In this document: positions 1-10,686 of the stretch, one piece after another
Position numbering within the stretch: position 1 is the first letter of the stretch
Layout of the letters: each line of letters starts with the position of its first letter
Assembly (NCBI GenBank): GCA_003222945.1
Contig: QHXM01000080.1
Location: 1 to 52,635, forward strand
Source of the DNA: Acidobacteriota bacterium
GTDB taxonomy: Bacteria > Acidobacteriota > Blastocatellia > Pyrinomonadales > Pyrinomonadaceae
Direction of reading: 5' to 3'
Length of the DNA stretch: 52,635 nucleotides
Program-made: the position numbers and the translations under genes
The notes under the pieces: generated by a model
Databases searched by the model: none
What the model was told of the DNA's origin: nothing
What the model saw: only the letters and a program-made list of their open reading frames with translations

Positions 1-118
1 CACCTCTTTGTTCATGTGAATGTGCGAAACGAGCAACTTATAAAGAAAATTTTTAAGCTTTTATGCAACTGGGCGCGTCCTAATTATCACTGCATGCGTC
101 CCTTTAGGAGAACGATTC

Positions 119-1869
<1,751 letters not shown>

Positions 1870-1920
1870 CATTCTCTATTTAATACCGGCGCGGGGCTGG
1901 TCGTGAATAAAGTCGTAAGG

Positions 1921-1954
1921 GATGCGTGGCAGTAAACGCCACGCATCTTTTTTT
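1921..1954 (+). terminator. Rho-independent terminator after the radical SAM gene
   Basis: A perfect 10-bp stem (GATGCGTGGC at 1921-1930 paired with 1938-1947) encloses a 7-base loop and is followed by seven T residues. It lies about 50 bases past the stop of the radical SAM gene and separates it from the next gene, which starts at 2119. Apart from this hairpin I see no gene in 1870-2118. Confidence 0.9.
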
Positions 1955-2118
1955 GCGCCCTTGCGCTTAAAATTACGTGTGGCCGTAGTGAGTGACAGTT
2001 GAAAAAGTATCACAAGGCTTGCGGCGGTGAATGCTCTTAATCTCTAAACAGAAGGCGTGGCACTCGTCTTGCCAATATCTCTTTGAAAGAGATTTCCATT
2101 TCGTAAGGAGCTTCACTC

Positions 2119-2940
2119 ATGAAAAGACTGATAGCCGCGATTTTATTACCGTTGCTACTAATTCAAACAGTCCCTGCGCTCGCTTTTAGACGCGAGCAGG
2201 AGGCAGCAAAAAGTATCCAGCAGTCAAAAGCATCCGTCACTACTGCTGCTGCGCTCGTAAACGAGGATGTAATCAGAATGGTCAAGGCGGATTTCACGCC
2301 CGACACTATCATCGCCCAGATAAAATCTTCCGCCTGCAACTTCGTGACAACGCCAGCCGCATTGCAGCAGCTTAAAGAGGAGGGCGTGCCGGATTCGGTG
2401 ATACTCGCTATGGTCATGGCTGCGAAGAGCATAGATGCCAATGCTAAACCTTCTACGGAAAAGAGCGTGAAGGTTAAGATTCCGAACGGAGTCGCCATAC
2501 AGGTCGAAGCGCCTTTTGATGTCAACTCTCAACTGGTGAAAAAAGGCGACAAGATAAGTTTTCGCGTTGTTAATCCAGTGAAGGTGGATGGCGTGGTGGT
2601 CGTGGCTGCGGGCGCTACCGCTACGGCTGAGGTGGTGTTGGCGGAGAGAGGCGGACACTTCGGGCGCGCTGGACGCCTTGCCTGGGCTATGAAGGATGTA
2701 GTGGCTGTTGACGGGTCGCGTATTCCGCTTCAGCAAGGCGGTAGAATAGTTGGCGACAGTCACGGCGCTCAGGTCGCAACCGAGATGGCAATCTTGAGCG
2801 CTGGCCTCTTTTTTTTAGCTCCATTGGCGCTGCTGCACGGTTTCAAGCGAGGCGAGAACGCGATTCTTCCGGCAGGCAAGCGAATCGAAATTGCAACTCA
2901 GGGAGAGATGACCGTCATGGTCGCCGCACCTGCGAATTGA
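2119..2940 (+). CDS. Secreted hypothetical protein with two conserved acidobacterial-type regions
   Basis: 273 residues with a clear signal peptide (MKRLIAAILLPLLLIQTVPALAF). AAGGAG lies about 8 bases before the ATG. Residues about 47-98 (NEDVIRMVKADF, then IIAQIKSSACNF, then LKEEGVPDSVILAMV) form a small helical module that I recognise from many acidobacterial exported proteins as a repeat-like unit of unknown role. The C-terminal 150 residues look beta-rich, with GDKISFRVVNPV and a hydrophobic stretch near residue 225-240 (EMAILSAGLFFLAPLALL) that may be membrane-associated. There is no catalytic motif. The gene stands alone, with a terminator upstream and a convergent gene downstream. I do not assign a function. 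Confidence 0.75.
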   Translation: MKRLIAAILLPLLLIQTVPALAFRREQEAAKSIQQSKASVTTAAALVNEDVIRMVKADFTPDTIIAQIKSSACNFVTTPAALQQLKEEGVPDSVILAMVMAAKSIDANAKPSTEKSVKVKIPNGVAIQVEAPFDVNSQLVKKGDKISFRVVNPVKVDGVVVVAAGATATAEVVLAERGGHFGRAGRLAWAMKDVVAVDGSRIPLQQGGRIVGDSHGAQVATEMAILSAGLFFLAPLALLHGFKRGENAILPAGKRIEIATQGEMTVMVAAPAN

Positions 2941-2962
2941 AAAGCTTCGGTCGCGGCGCTCG

Positions 2963-4554
2963 TCACTGAATCTGAACCCATTCCATAGCGCTCCCGACGC
3001 GCCCGCTTCGGCTGTCGCGCAATCCTATGCGTACTTGATAGAGGCCGGGCGGCAGCCATGCGTCGAAGCTATAGACCGGGTCGTTACTCTTAGACTGAGA
3101 TGAATCCATTGTGCGCGGATAGACTTTCAGGCGGGCGACAAAGCTGTTGGCAGGTTTTCCCTTGTCGTCATAAACGATGCCGCCGACATCAAGGTCCGCC
3201 ACCTGCTTTCCATCATCGGACGAGAACGTGAGCACATCTCTGTTTATTTGAATTGAGGTCGTGAGCCTTCGGCCTATTGGCGGAACGGGGACGACGCTGA
3301 CCGCCAAATTGGTCGGTATCTCGCGCTGCGGAAGCGTTGAATCTATCACTGCGCGCAAGTCGTCCTCGCGCGCTTTCTCAGGGTCTTTCTCCTTCTTCTT
3401 CTTGGAGGTCAGAAGTTGCAGAGGCGTGTTTTTGAAGTAGCCGTTTCTGAGCCGCACGGTAAGGTCAGGCCGACCAGCTATGCTTACCTCTATGCGCTTG
3501 AACTTGCCGCTCTTCTGCTCGTCACTATCGGGTCGCCACGCGAGAAGGTAATAGACAGAGGTTTCATCCAGAACCTTATAGACCCACTTGTCCATAGGCA
3601 GATTCGTATTGCGAAATGCGCGCCCGCCCGTGTCTCTTGCCAGCGCATTAAGTCCGTCCTGTGAGGCTGAAATCTCACCAATGGTTGACGTAACCGTTAA
3701 CCCTTCAGAGTCAATCGCCATGTTGTTGGTCGCATTAAGAGATTCAGTGACTAGTCCGCGTGCATCCAGCGTATAGATGACAACGCCAGAGCGACCCGCT
3801 GCGTCCGTTATGCGCCTGATCTTTTCGGGCGAGCCTGTCTTTCGATCAGTCAAATAGAATCCGTCGGAGATGAAAAAGACCAGTTTGCGTCCCGGCAATT
3901 GTCCTGCGGTTCGCATCAGTCCTTCAAGCATTGAAAGAGTAGTGTCTGTTGCAGGCGCAGCTTCCATTGTAATCTGGCGTGCGCGCTCCAGGACCAGGTC
4001 TCTGGCAGAAGACGAGCGACTGCGGCGCGAAGCACAGACTTGTCGTTAGTAAATTGCTGTAGAAAACCTATCTGCCCGCTTACGGAAGTGATTGCGACCT
4101 GATCGTTCGCGCCCATTCCATTTTCTATGAACCGAAGAAGCGATTTGCGTGTGCTTACCAGACTCGACGGCTCAAGATGAAAATCGTCAATGAAAAATAT
4201 CATGGTCCTTCCGCGAACGATTGACCCAGTTGTAGAAGAGGGAGTCGTTTTCGCTCTTCCAGCTTCGAGGCTTGTGCTCCCCGCCGTGACGCGCTCGAAG
4301 AAGGAGATTGGCTGCGGCTTGCCGTCAACCTTCAAGGCAAACTGTTCGGGCTTCAATGCGTCAACGAAATGTCCCTGCTTATCAAATACCATCACGTCCG
4401 TCTGCACAAGCTCTGTGTTGACGCGCACGACCTCATCATCCTGCTGTTGCTTCTCAGTTTTGTTCTGCGCTTGCGCTGAAGACTGCAACGCTAGGATTGC
4501 GCACGAGAGAATTAGAAACTAGTTTGATAGGCGATGAATGCCGTGTGTAGCCAT
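2963..4554 (-). pseudogene. VWFA-related protein (TIGR03436 type), broken by nonsense codon, missing block and frameshift
   Basis: Reading backwards from ATG 4554, the frame gives MATHGIHRLSN, then an amber TAG at 4521-4519, then a hydrophobic stretch FLILSCAILALQSSAQAQ that looks like a signal peptide. The N-terminal module follows (DDEVVRVNTELVQTDVMVFD, FALKVDGKPQPISFF, MIFFIDDFHLEP), typical of acidobacterial TIGR03436 proteins. Near 4000 the frame changes. The C-terminal frame resumes as ERARQITMEAAPATDT, LPGRKLVFFISDGFYL, and ends at 2963. Family members as I know them have about 50 more residues between these halves. The gene therefore carries three lesions: a nonsense codon, a probable internal loss and a frameshift. 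An intact relative lies at 26998-28638. Real decay is more credible here than for the other broken genes, but sequence error is still possible. Confidence 0.7.
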
Positions 4555-4673
4555 ACGAGGTATTTCCCCTTACAGATAATTTTTGAACGGAGTCTCTGCG
4601 CTTCATTCTTGCCGTCAGAGAGCTTATAGAATGGCTTCGCTCGCTCTTGTTAGAAAACGTCAATAGCTATTCT

Positions 4674-4991
4674 TCAGGATTTTTCGTCCCGGGCGGGCGG
4701 CTTTTCGCGTGGCCGATGAACCTCGCGCAGTTGCGCGACTGTGTCCCGTATGCGGGATGCAAGCTGCTCAATGGTCTCTACGCGCCGCCGCGCCGAAGGC
4801 GTCAACTCTTCTCTCAACAGCAACTGCGCCTGCCCCAACACGCCCGTCAGCGGATTATTTATTTCGTGGCGCACGTGCGCAACCAAATCCGCCATCTCCG
4901 TGAGCCTGGCCTCACACTCTGCGATTATGGAACGCAAACGCTCCTGCTCCGCATACTCAGACTTTTCACCAACCGCTCTGTCGGCGTTCAT
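4674..4991 (-). CDS. Small stand-alone HisKA-like (dimerisation/phosphoacceptor) protein
   Basis: 105 residues starting at ATG 4991. The centre reads LVAHVRHEINNPLTGVLGQA, which matches the H-box of histidine kinases, including the phosphoacceptor His followed by E-x-N-P. The flanks are charged helices (IIAECEARLTEMAD; RRRVETIEQLASRIRDTVAQL) consistent with a four-helix dimer. No ATP-binding HATPase domain follows; the protein ends in a basic, proline-containing tail. It may be a phosphotransfer partner or decoy rather than a kinase. It is divergent from the tRNA-Gln promoter and convergent with nothing nearby. Similar short HisKA proteins occur in Acidobacteria as I recall, but the role is unknown. 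Confidence 0.7.
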   Translation of the reverse strand: MNADRAVGEKSEYAEQERLRSIIAECEARLTEMADLVAHVRHEINNPLTGVLGQAQLLLREELTPSARRRVETIEQLASRIRDTVAQLREVHRPREKPPARDEKS

Positions 4992-5166
4992 CTAATCCCG
5001 ATCCTCTCATAAGGGCATGTTGATTGAGTTGTCCCCGACCACGCTGACATGGCGAACGGCGAACGCTAGCCAGCGCACCCATTTTGCTTCCGATGCGTGA
5101 CAATCGGCAAGTGAAATTCGACTGCGAAGAGATGGAATTCTACTTTGAACTCAAATTGCGCTGCGG

Positions 5167-5195
5167 TTGACAAGCGCAGTCTCAATTCGTAAATT
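5167..5195 (+). promoter_or_regulatory. Sigma-70-type promoter for tRNA-Gln
   Basis: TTGACA (5167-5172) and TAAATT (5190-5195) are separated by exactly 17 bases. The tRNA begins 11 bases after the -10 box, so the mature 5' end lies close to the expected transcription start. The remaining sequence of 4992-5166 shows no gene. Confidence 0.75.
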
Positions 5196-5205
5196 CATTA
5201 CTTCT

Positions 5206-5275
5206 TGCCGGATGGTGAAATGGTATCACGCTTGACTCTGGATCAAGTTTTCTAGGTTCGAGTCCTAGTCCGGCA
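5206..5275 (+). tRNA. tRNA-Gln (anticodon CTG)
   Basis: A full cloverleaf can be folded. The acceptor stem TGCCGGA pairs with TCCGGCA. The D-arm is GTG/CAC. The anticodon stem CTTGA/TCAAG encloses loop CTCTGGA, which gives anticodon CTG for codon CAG. The T-arm CTAGG/CCTAG encloses TTCGAGT. CCA is not encoded (GTTC follows), so it would be added after transcription. Starting with T at position 1 is usual for bacterial tRNA-Gln. A strong promoter lies just upstream. Confidence 0.95.
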
Positions 5276-5391
5276 GTTCAAATTTTATTATCTTCTTAAT
5301 CCTTCTAAAACTCCTTCGCGCCAGAATTGATAAACTATCTTCACATTCACTTTTGTTTGCTTTTACTCTACTAATCGGCTGAAATGTCTCC

Positions 5392-6663
5392 GTGAAGCAG
5401 TTTCTTTTCAAATCTCAACAGGAAGAGCCTGCGAGTCGTCGCTGGCGCAGAGACCGTCAGGCCATACTTGAGTTCAATCGCTCGCTCGCGCTCATTGTTG
5501 ACCCGGATGCGTTGATGTCTTCGGTCGCGGCTCGCTTGCGCGAACTGTTCAATACTGACCGCGTCATCATTCTTCGCGCTCTTACAGACGGCGGGATGTT
5601 CAGCGTGGCCTTTAGCGCGGGCTACAGCGCGGACGAGTTGAAGAGCGTGCATTTGGGGCAGCAGGACCGGCTGGCGAAATGGATGCAGACGAATGAGACG
5701 ATTCTTGTCGTGGAGCGCGACCGAAGCGTCCTTGATTACCTGAGCGCGCAGGAGCGAGAGATGCTAACTCTTCTGAAGGTGCGCGCCTCAGTGCCGCTGG
5801 TTGCGCTCAATCGTCTGACGGGGATGATTCTGCTCTCTTCGACGCAAGTAGATTTTAATCTGAGCGATGAAGACCTGAACCTTTTGCAGATGCTCACAAG
5901 CCTTGCGAGCGTGGCTTTCGAGAACGCGTATCTATATCAGCAGCAGCGGGAGCGTCTTCGCCAACTCTACCGCGCGGAGCGTCTAGCGGCTGCTGGCGAG
6001 TTGGCCGCGTCGGTTGCGCATGAGATACGAAACCCGCTGACATCAATTCGCTCGACCGTGCAGTATCTTCTGGGAGAGTTTAATGATGGGCACGCTAAGC
6101 GACCTCTTGTCGAAGGCGTCATTGAGGAAGTGGATCGAATCAATCAGACGGTTGACGGGTTGCTGAGTTTGACGCGCCGCGTCGAGTTCAAGCCTGAAAA
6201 GCTCTCGCTCTCGCAGTTGATAGAACAATCGCTCCTGCTCGTGGGGACGAAGGCGCGCAATCAGTCTGTCGAAGTTGTCTGGACGCCGCCCGCGCATGAC
6301 GTGTATGTCTCCGGCGATGTTTCGCAACTCAAGCAGCTACTTCTGAACCTGGCCCTGAACGCGCTACAGGCCATGTCGCAGGGCGGACATCTTTCGATTG
6401 AACTCAACCGCAGACGCGCGCCCGATGATATGGGGCGCGAGAAGAGTTGGGCCGAAGTCGCAATCAAAGACACCGGCTGCGGCATCTCCGCAGACAACAT
6501 TGAGAAAATTTTCGATCCGTTTTTTACGACAAAACAGGGCGGCACAGGTCTGGGACTTTCAATCTCTTATGCCATCGCTCGTCAGCACGGCGGAGAGTTG
6601 GAGATTATGAGTCGTGAGGGAGACGGCACGACCGTTGCTGTTAGATTGCCGCTCGTGAAATAG
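5392..6663 (+). CDS. Cytosolic GAF-domain sensor histidine kinase
   Basis: 423 residues from a GTG start. There is no membrane segment. Residues about 25-185 form a GAF sensor domain (NRSLALIVDPDALM, VPLVALNRLTGMILL). HisKA follows with the phosphoacceptor H210 in SVAHEIRNPLTSIRS. The HATPase has an N-box (LLNLALNALQAM), a G1 box (DTGCGIS), an F-box (IFDPFFTTK) and a G2 box (GGTGLGLSISYA). The NtrC-family response regulator at 6823 lies 160 bases downstream on the same strand and is the obvious cognate partner, so together they form an NtrB/NtrC-like two-component pair responding to an intracellular signal. An inverted repeat separates the two genes. The start is uncertain because no good ribosome binding site is visible. 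Confidence 0.9.
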   Translation: MKQFLFKSQQEEPASRRWRRDRQAILEFNRSLALIVDPDALMSSVAARLRELFNTDRVIILRALTDGGMFSVAFSAGYSADELKSVHLGQQDRLAKWMQTNETILVVERDRSVLDYLSAQEREMLTLLKVRASVPLVALNRLTGMILLSSTQVDFNLSDEDLNLLQMLTSLASVAFENAYLYQQQRERLRQLYRAERLAAAGELAASVAHEIRNPLTSIRSTVQYLLGEFNDGHAKRPLVEGVIEEVDRINQTVDGLLSLTRRVEFKPEKLSLSQLIEQSLLLVGTKARNQSVEVVWTPPAHDVYVSGDVSQLKQLLLNLALNALQAMSQGGHLSIELNRRRAPDDMGREKSWAEVAIKDTGCGISADNIEKIFDPFFTTKQGGTGLGLSISYAIARQHGGELEIMSREGDGTTVAVRLPLVK

Positions 6664-6695
6664 ATTTTGAAGTAATCTTAAGTAAGAAGAGATTG

Positions 6696-6794
6696 AACCA
6701 CAGAGAACACAGAGGGATGAAAAGGATTTGAAACAGCAGATTTCAAATTTGAGATTTCTAATTCTATTTTTCTTCCTCTGTGTCCTCTGTGGTT
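6696..6794. repeat. Intergenic inverted repeat, CCACAGAG family, copy 1
   Basis: Left arm AACCACAGAGAACACAGAGG (6696-6715) pairs with the complement of 6775-6794 with a single mismatch over 20 bp. The interior contains a second small palindrome (ATTTGAAA / TTTCAAAT). It sits between the kinase and regulator genes. Related arms occur at 10596-10686 and 40231-40355. Confidence 0.9.
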
Positions 6795-6822
6795 AATAAT
6801 CGTTCGCCAAGCGCATGACCAA

Positions 6823-8223
6823 ATGGCAAAGATTCTTATTACAGATGATGAACAGCAGATTCGCCGTATCCTTTCGGTGATGCTCAAAGAGCATGGACAT
6901 GAAGTTGCGGAAGCTGAATCGGGTGAGCGAGCAGTTGAAGTAAACGCGGAGTTTCGCCCGGACCTTGCGCTTCTAGACATCAACATGCCGGGCATGGACG
7001 GGCTGGAAACTTTGCGCGCGCTCATCGAACAGAATCCGAAACTTGATTGCATAATGATGACCGCCTACGGCACGATTCGATCTGCCGTAGAAGCCATGCG
7101 TATAGGCGCTTTCGATTATCTGACGAAACCTTTTGATAACGATGAATTGCTGCTTATCATAAATCGCGCGCTCGAGCTTCGCCGATTATCTTCCGAAGTC
7201 GAAGAACTGCGCGCAGAGCTATCCACGCGCTACGGCTTCAACGAAATCGTTGGCATCAGTCCGAAACTGCAAGCAGTCTTTCGTCAGATGGCTAAGGTCG
7301 CCGGTGTGGACGCGACCGTCCTTATCGAAGGCGAATCGGGCACGGGCAAAGAGATGGTCGCACGCGCCATTCATCGCAGAAGCCAGCGCGCGTCAAAACC
7401 GTTCGTAGCCGTCAACTGCGGCGCGATTCCTCAAGCCCTCTTCGAGTCGGAATTCTTCGGCCACGAGCGCGGCGCTTTCACAGACGCACGCGAAGCTCGC
7501 TCCGGGCGCTTCGAGCAATCGCAGGGCGGAACGCTCTTTCTTGATGAAGTCGGAGAGTTGCCGCTCGACATGCAGGTCAAACTCCTTCGCGCGCTTCAGG
7601 AGAAAGAGATAACGAGGGTCGGCGGGCGCGCTTCCCTGAAACTCGATGTCCGCGTGATCGCTGCGACCAACGTTGATCTGGAGCGAGCGGTTTCAAGCGG
7701 GCGCTTCCGCGAAGACCTCTACTGGCGCTTGAATGTCGTGCGTCTCACGCTTCCACCATTGCGCGAACGGCGCGAAGACATCCCGACTCTCATAGATCAT
7801 CTCATGGAGCGTTTTAATCGAGAGCTTGGTCTAAACGTCAACGCGATTTCAATGGACGCGCGGCGTCTTCTCGAAGCATTCGACTGGCCCGGCAACGTGC
7901 GCGAGCTTGAGAACGCCATCTGTAGCGCGATGATTATGGCGGAAGGCGGCACCGTCACCTCAAGCGACCTTCCCCCACGCATACGCGGCGAAGCGGAGGC
8001 GGCCACCTCTGCCTCAGGCGCACGAGACATCACTAAGGGCACGCTTGCCGACGCCGTTCGTGAAGCCACAGAAAAATTGGAAAAGATGATGGTCGTCTCG
8101 CGCCTTGCGGAATTTGGCGGCAACCGCACCGCAACAGCCGACTCGCTCGGCATCAGTCGCAAGACGCTCTTCAACAAGATGCGGCAGTATGGATTGGGTG
8201 ATGAAGAGCTTGAGGACGGCTAG
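6823..8223 (+). CDS. NtrC-family sigma-54-dependent response regulator
   Basis: 466 residues, a normal length for the family. The receiver domain has the phospho-acceptor D52 (LALLDINMPG) and the downstream T/K signature (MTAYGT, YLTKPFD). The AAA+ domain has Walker A GESGTGKE (170-177), the sigma-54 contact loop as GAFTDA (217-222, instead of the common GAFTGA), Walker B GGTLFLDEVGE (about 235-245) and an arginine finger region (FREDLYWRLNV). The C-terminus is a Fis-type helix-turn-helix (GGNRTATADSLGISRKTLF). It activates transcription by RNA polymerase-sigma-54 when phosphorylated, presumably by the kinase encoded at 5392. GAFTDA is a naturally occurring variant, so activity should not be ruled out. 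No sigma-54 target promoter was identified in the window. Confidence 0.92.
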   Translation: MAKILITDDEQQIRRILSVMLKEHGHEVAEAESGERAVEVNAEFRPDLALLDINMPGMDGLETLRALIEQNPKLDCIMMTAYGTIRSAVEAMRIGAFDYLTKPFDNDELLLIINRALELRRLSSEVEELRAELSTRYGFNEIVGISPKLQAVFRQMAKVAGVDATVLIEGESGTGKEMVARAIHRRSQRASKPFVAVNCGAIPQALFESEFFGHERGAFTDAREARSGRFEQSQGGTLFLDEVGELPLDMQVKLLRALQEKEITRVGGRASLKLDVRVIAATNVDLERAVSSGRFREDLYWRLNVVRLTLPPLRERREDIPTLIDHLMERFNRELGLNVNAISMDARRLLEAFDWPGNVRELENAICSAMIMAEGGTVTSSDLPPRIRGEAEAATSASGARDITKGTLADAVREATEKLEKMMVVSRLAEFGGNRTATADSLGISRKTLFNKMRQYGLGDEELEDG

Positions 8224-8236
8224 TAATATAACGCGA

Positions 8237-8490
8237 ATGGCACGAGCAAACATGAAAAGCTACTGGCTCAAATCCTGCGCGGCGTCTCCGACGCCAACAT
8301 TCCTTTTGACGGATTATGCGGGTTGTTGAGACACTTGGGATTCGGCGAGCGCATTCGCGGCAGTCATCATATTTTTACAAGAGGGGATGTCGAGGAAATC
8401 TTAAACTTGCAGCCGATAGGTTCTAAAGCCAAAGCTTATCATGTCAAACAGGTTCGCGGTGTGATTCTGAAATATAAGCTCGGAGGGTAG
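8237..8490 (+). pseudogene. hicA: HicA-like toxin ORF lacking an in-frame start
   Basis: An open frame from 8242 to the TAG at 8488-8490 encodes a HicA-type mRNA interferase. Recognisable parts are KHEKLLAQILRG, CGLLRHLGFGERIRG, SHHIFTR with the catalytic His, then NLQPIGSKAKAYHVKQVR. No ATG, GTG or TTG precedes this part in frame; TAG TAA sits directly upstream. An ATG at 8237 is one base out of register (ATGGC then ACGAGC), so restoring one base after ATGGC would give a normal start. Either the sequence has a one-base error or the toxin is inactive. The antitoxin gene follows after 4 bases. The missing start is seen directly; the HicA family is inferred from motif pattern. Confidence 0.65.
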
Positions 8491-8494
8491 AGTG

Positions 8495-8713
8495 ATGAAT
8501 GAAAACTATAAATACGAGATCATTATTTATTGGAGCGAAGAAGACAATGCATTTATAGCCGAAGTGCCGGAACTGCCCGGCTGCATGGCAGACGGTGCGA
8601 CATATGCGGAAGCCGTAGCCAACGCTGAAACTGTCATTGATGAATGGATTGAGACTGCAAAAGAATTGGGGCGAGAGATTCCAGAGCCTAAAGGCCGGTT
8701 AATTTTTGCCTAG
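8495..8713 (+). CDS. hicB: HicB-family antitoxin
   Basis: About 72 residues. ATG 8495 is preferred over GTG 8492 because GGAGG (8482-8486) lies 8 bases before it. The sequence YEIIIYWSEEDNAFIAEVPE, LPGCMADGATYAEAVANA, is the partial RNase H-like fold of HicB antitoxins (PGC followed by a T-x-x-EA motif). The short form has no added DNA-binding domain. It lies 4 bases after the HicA-like ORF, in the toxin-then-antitoxin order usual for this type II module. If the toxin gene is truly broken, this would be an orphan antitoxin. Confidence 0.85.
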   Translation: MNENYKYEIIIYWSEEDNAFIAEVPELPGCMADGATYAEAVANAETVIDEWIETAKELGREIPEPKGRLIFA

Positions 8714-8735
8714 CGTTTTTCACTTGGTAAAGTTG

Positions 8736-9482
8736 ATGATTGAAGCAATTGACCTGACGAAACGTTATGAGGAAAGCACCCTCGCGCTCGATGCGCTGAA
8801 TCTGAAGGTTGCGCCGGGCGAAATCTATTTTCTGCTCGGCGCAAATGGCGCGGGGAAAACGACCGTCATAAACATCTTCCTGAATTTCGTAGAACCGACT
8901 GCGGGTCGCGCGCTCATCAATGGCGTTGATGTTACGGCTGATGCGCTTGAGGCCAAGAAATATCTCTCTTATGTCTCGGAAGATTTGATGCTCTACGGGA
9001 ATTTCACAGCGCGGCAGAACCTTGATTTTTTCGCGCGGCTGGGCGGAAAGCAAGGCTTGAAGAGGGACGACTACTATCAGGTCTTGCGCGAGGTGGGATT
9101 GGAAGAACGTGCGTTTGAGCAGAAGGTGAAGGAGTTTTCCAAGGGGATGCGCCAGAAGGTCGGGCTTGCTGCTGCAATCGTCAAAGATGCTCCGGCCATA
9201 CTTCTGGATGAACCTACATCGGGGCTTGATCCGAAGGTCGGCGCAGAGTTGATGGAGACTCTCTCGGAGTTGCGCTCGCGCCGTAAGGCCATACTCGTCG
9301 CCACGCACGACATCTTTCGCGCGACCGAAGTTGCGGACCGCATAGGGATTATGAAGGAAGGGCGAAAAGTTATGGAGCGCACGCGCGGCGAGCTTGAGCA
9401 TGAAGACTTGCAGACTCTCTATCTCGATTACATGCGCGGCGGATTTCGGACTGATATGAGAACGGGCACGGCTGGGTTATAG
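8736..9482 (+). CDS. ABC transporter ATP-binding protein, orphan
   Basis: 248 residues from ATG 8736; a longer TTG start at 8706 would overlap hicB. Walker A GANGAGKT is at residues 35-42, the Q-loop region is YVSEDLMLYGNFTARQN, the signature is FSKGMRQKVGLA, Walker B is ILLDEPTSGLD, and the H-loop is ATHDIF. Overall it resembles the ABC-2/CcmA-type ATPases that power drug, lipid or copper-processing exporters. No permease gene is adjacent: hicB lies upstream and lpxB is convergent downstream, so the partner must be encoded elsewhere. Substrate unknown. Confidence 0.88.
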   Translation: MIEAIDLTKRYEESTLALDALNLKVAPGEIYFLLGANGAGKTTVINIFLNFVEPTAGRALINGVDVTADALEAKKYLSYVSEDLMLYGNFTARQNLDFFARLGGKQGLKRDDYYQVLREVGLEERAFEQKVKEFSKGMRQKVGLAAAIVKDAPAILLDEPTSGLDPKVGAELMETLSELRSRRKAILVATHDIFRATEVADRIGIMKEGRKVMERTRGELEHEDLQTLYLDYMRGGFRTDMRTGTAGL

Positions 9483-9536
9483 AAGAATTACATAACGGGA
9501 CGAAAAGAAACGGGCATCGGTCAATCACTCTTCCAC

Positions 9537-10549
9537 TTACTCTTTCGATTCGTTCTTCTCTTTCCAACTACGAACGGTGCGAAGGATTACTTTGGCGGCG
9601 CGGCCTGATGCGCCGCCCTCGCCGAGTCTCTTCGTCGCCTCTTTGAGTCGTCGCTGGACCGCTTCATTCTGCTTCTTGTCCAATAGTTTCTTCAATTCTT
9701 CTGCAAGTCGCTCGCCCGTCAATTCCTTCTGCATCAATTCCGGCACAAGGCGCTCGCCCGCGATTAAGTTTATCAATCCGAAATGCTCCGCGCTGATGAG
9801 GCGTCCGAGCGTGCTTCTTCGCGCGAGCGGTTCGGTGCGAGTGTGACGACGAACTGCGTTTCAGGTTGCTCGCGCGAAATGGTCCGTGCAGCGTCGAGCA
9901 TCGCGGGCAGTATGCGATGTAGCTCTTTATGTCGGCTGCCGGGCAGTAGCGCTATGATTGGCCTGGAAGTGTCCAGATTGTTTCGACGACAAAATTCTTC
10001 GCGCCCGTATCGCGCCCTGACTTCGCCCGTGAGCGGGTGGCCTGTGAATTCTACGCGGGTGAAGCCGCGCCGCTCGTACCACTCTGTCTCGAATGGAAGA
10101 ATAGAGAGCAGCAGGTCAACGTCGCGGCGAAGATTTCTGACTCTGTACGAGCGCCAAGCCCATAGCTGCGGACTGATATAGTAGATTATGCGAAGACCTT
10201 TGCGATGAAGCGTGCGCGCCAGCCGCAGATTGAAATCAGGCCAGTCAACGAGTATGACCGCATCGGGCTTTCGCTCTGTGGCCGCACGCTTCAAAGCTCT
10301 GAATGCCCGCCAGAATTTCGGCAATGCCTGAGCGATTTCGACCAGCCCAAGAATCGCCAGATCATCCGAGCGCACGATAGATTCAACACTGCTCTCGCGC
10401 ATCTCTGCGCCCGTCGAACCGAAGAACTCAAGCTCCACGCCCGCCGCTTCGTCACGCAGAGCGCGCACAAGCGCGGCGGCGTGTGCGTCGCCCGAAGGCT
10501 CGCCCGCGACAATCATCAAGCGCAAACTTTCTGCTTCTTTGGCTGACAT
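9537..10549 (-). pseudogene. lpxB: Lipid-A-disaccharide synthase LpxB, frameshifted with missing block
   Basis: LpxB joins UDP-2,3-diacylglucosamine and lipid X to form the lipid A disaccharide (GT19). The N-terminal frame from ATG 10549 shows LRLMIVAGEPSGDAHAAALV, FFGSTGAEMRE, DFNLRLARTLH, YYISPQLWAWRSYRV, FTGHPL and LLPGSRHKE. Around 9810 the frame changes. The C-terminal frame resumes as TLGRLISAEHFGLINLIAGE, RLVPELMQKELT and ends at 9537. Compared with E. coli LpxB, about 60 residues between these two segments (the part with the donor-binding GTA motif) are absent. The enzyme could not work as assembled. Since lipid A synthesis is normally essential and lptD next door is intact, an assembly collapse is more likely than a real deletion. 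Longer starts at 10567 and 10603 (GTG, inside a repeat) are possible but less convincing. Confidence 0.85.
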
Positions 10550-10595
10550 GAGATTAAACAATATCATAGGAAATCCTATGTAAGGCCGAAAGAAG

Positions 10596-10686
10596 TTAAC
10601 CACAGAGACACGTAGAGAGAGCGAAAGGATGTTAGCTTGCTTCCTCTATCAATTCTTCTCCATGTCTCTCCGGCCTCTGTGGTTAA
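10596..10686. repeat. Intergenic inverted repeat, CCACAGAG family, copy 2
   Basis: TTAACCACAGAG (10596-10607) pairs with the complement of CTCTGTGGTTAA (10675-10686); further in, the arms continue imperfectly (ACGTAGAGAGAG against CTTCTCCATGTCTCTC). It lies between the divergent lpxB and lptD genes, so it must leave room for promoters on one or both sides. Confidence 0.85.

Noticed and set aside
9537-10549. Programmed ribosomal frameshifting as the reason lpxB and the other split genes change frame
   Set aside because: No slippery heptamer or downstream structure is seen at the junctions, and a whole conserved segment is absent between the halves, which frameshifting cannot supply.
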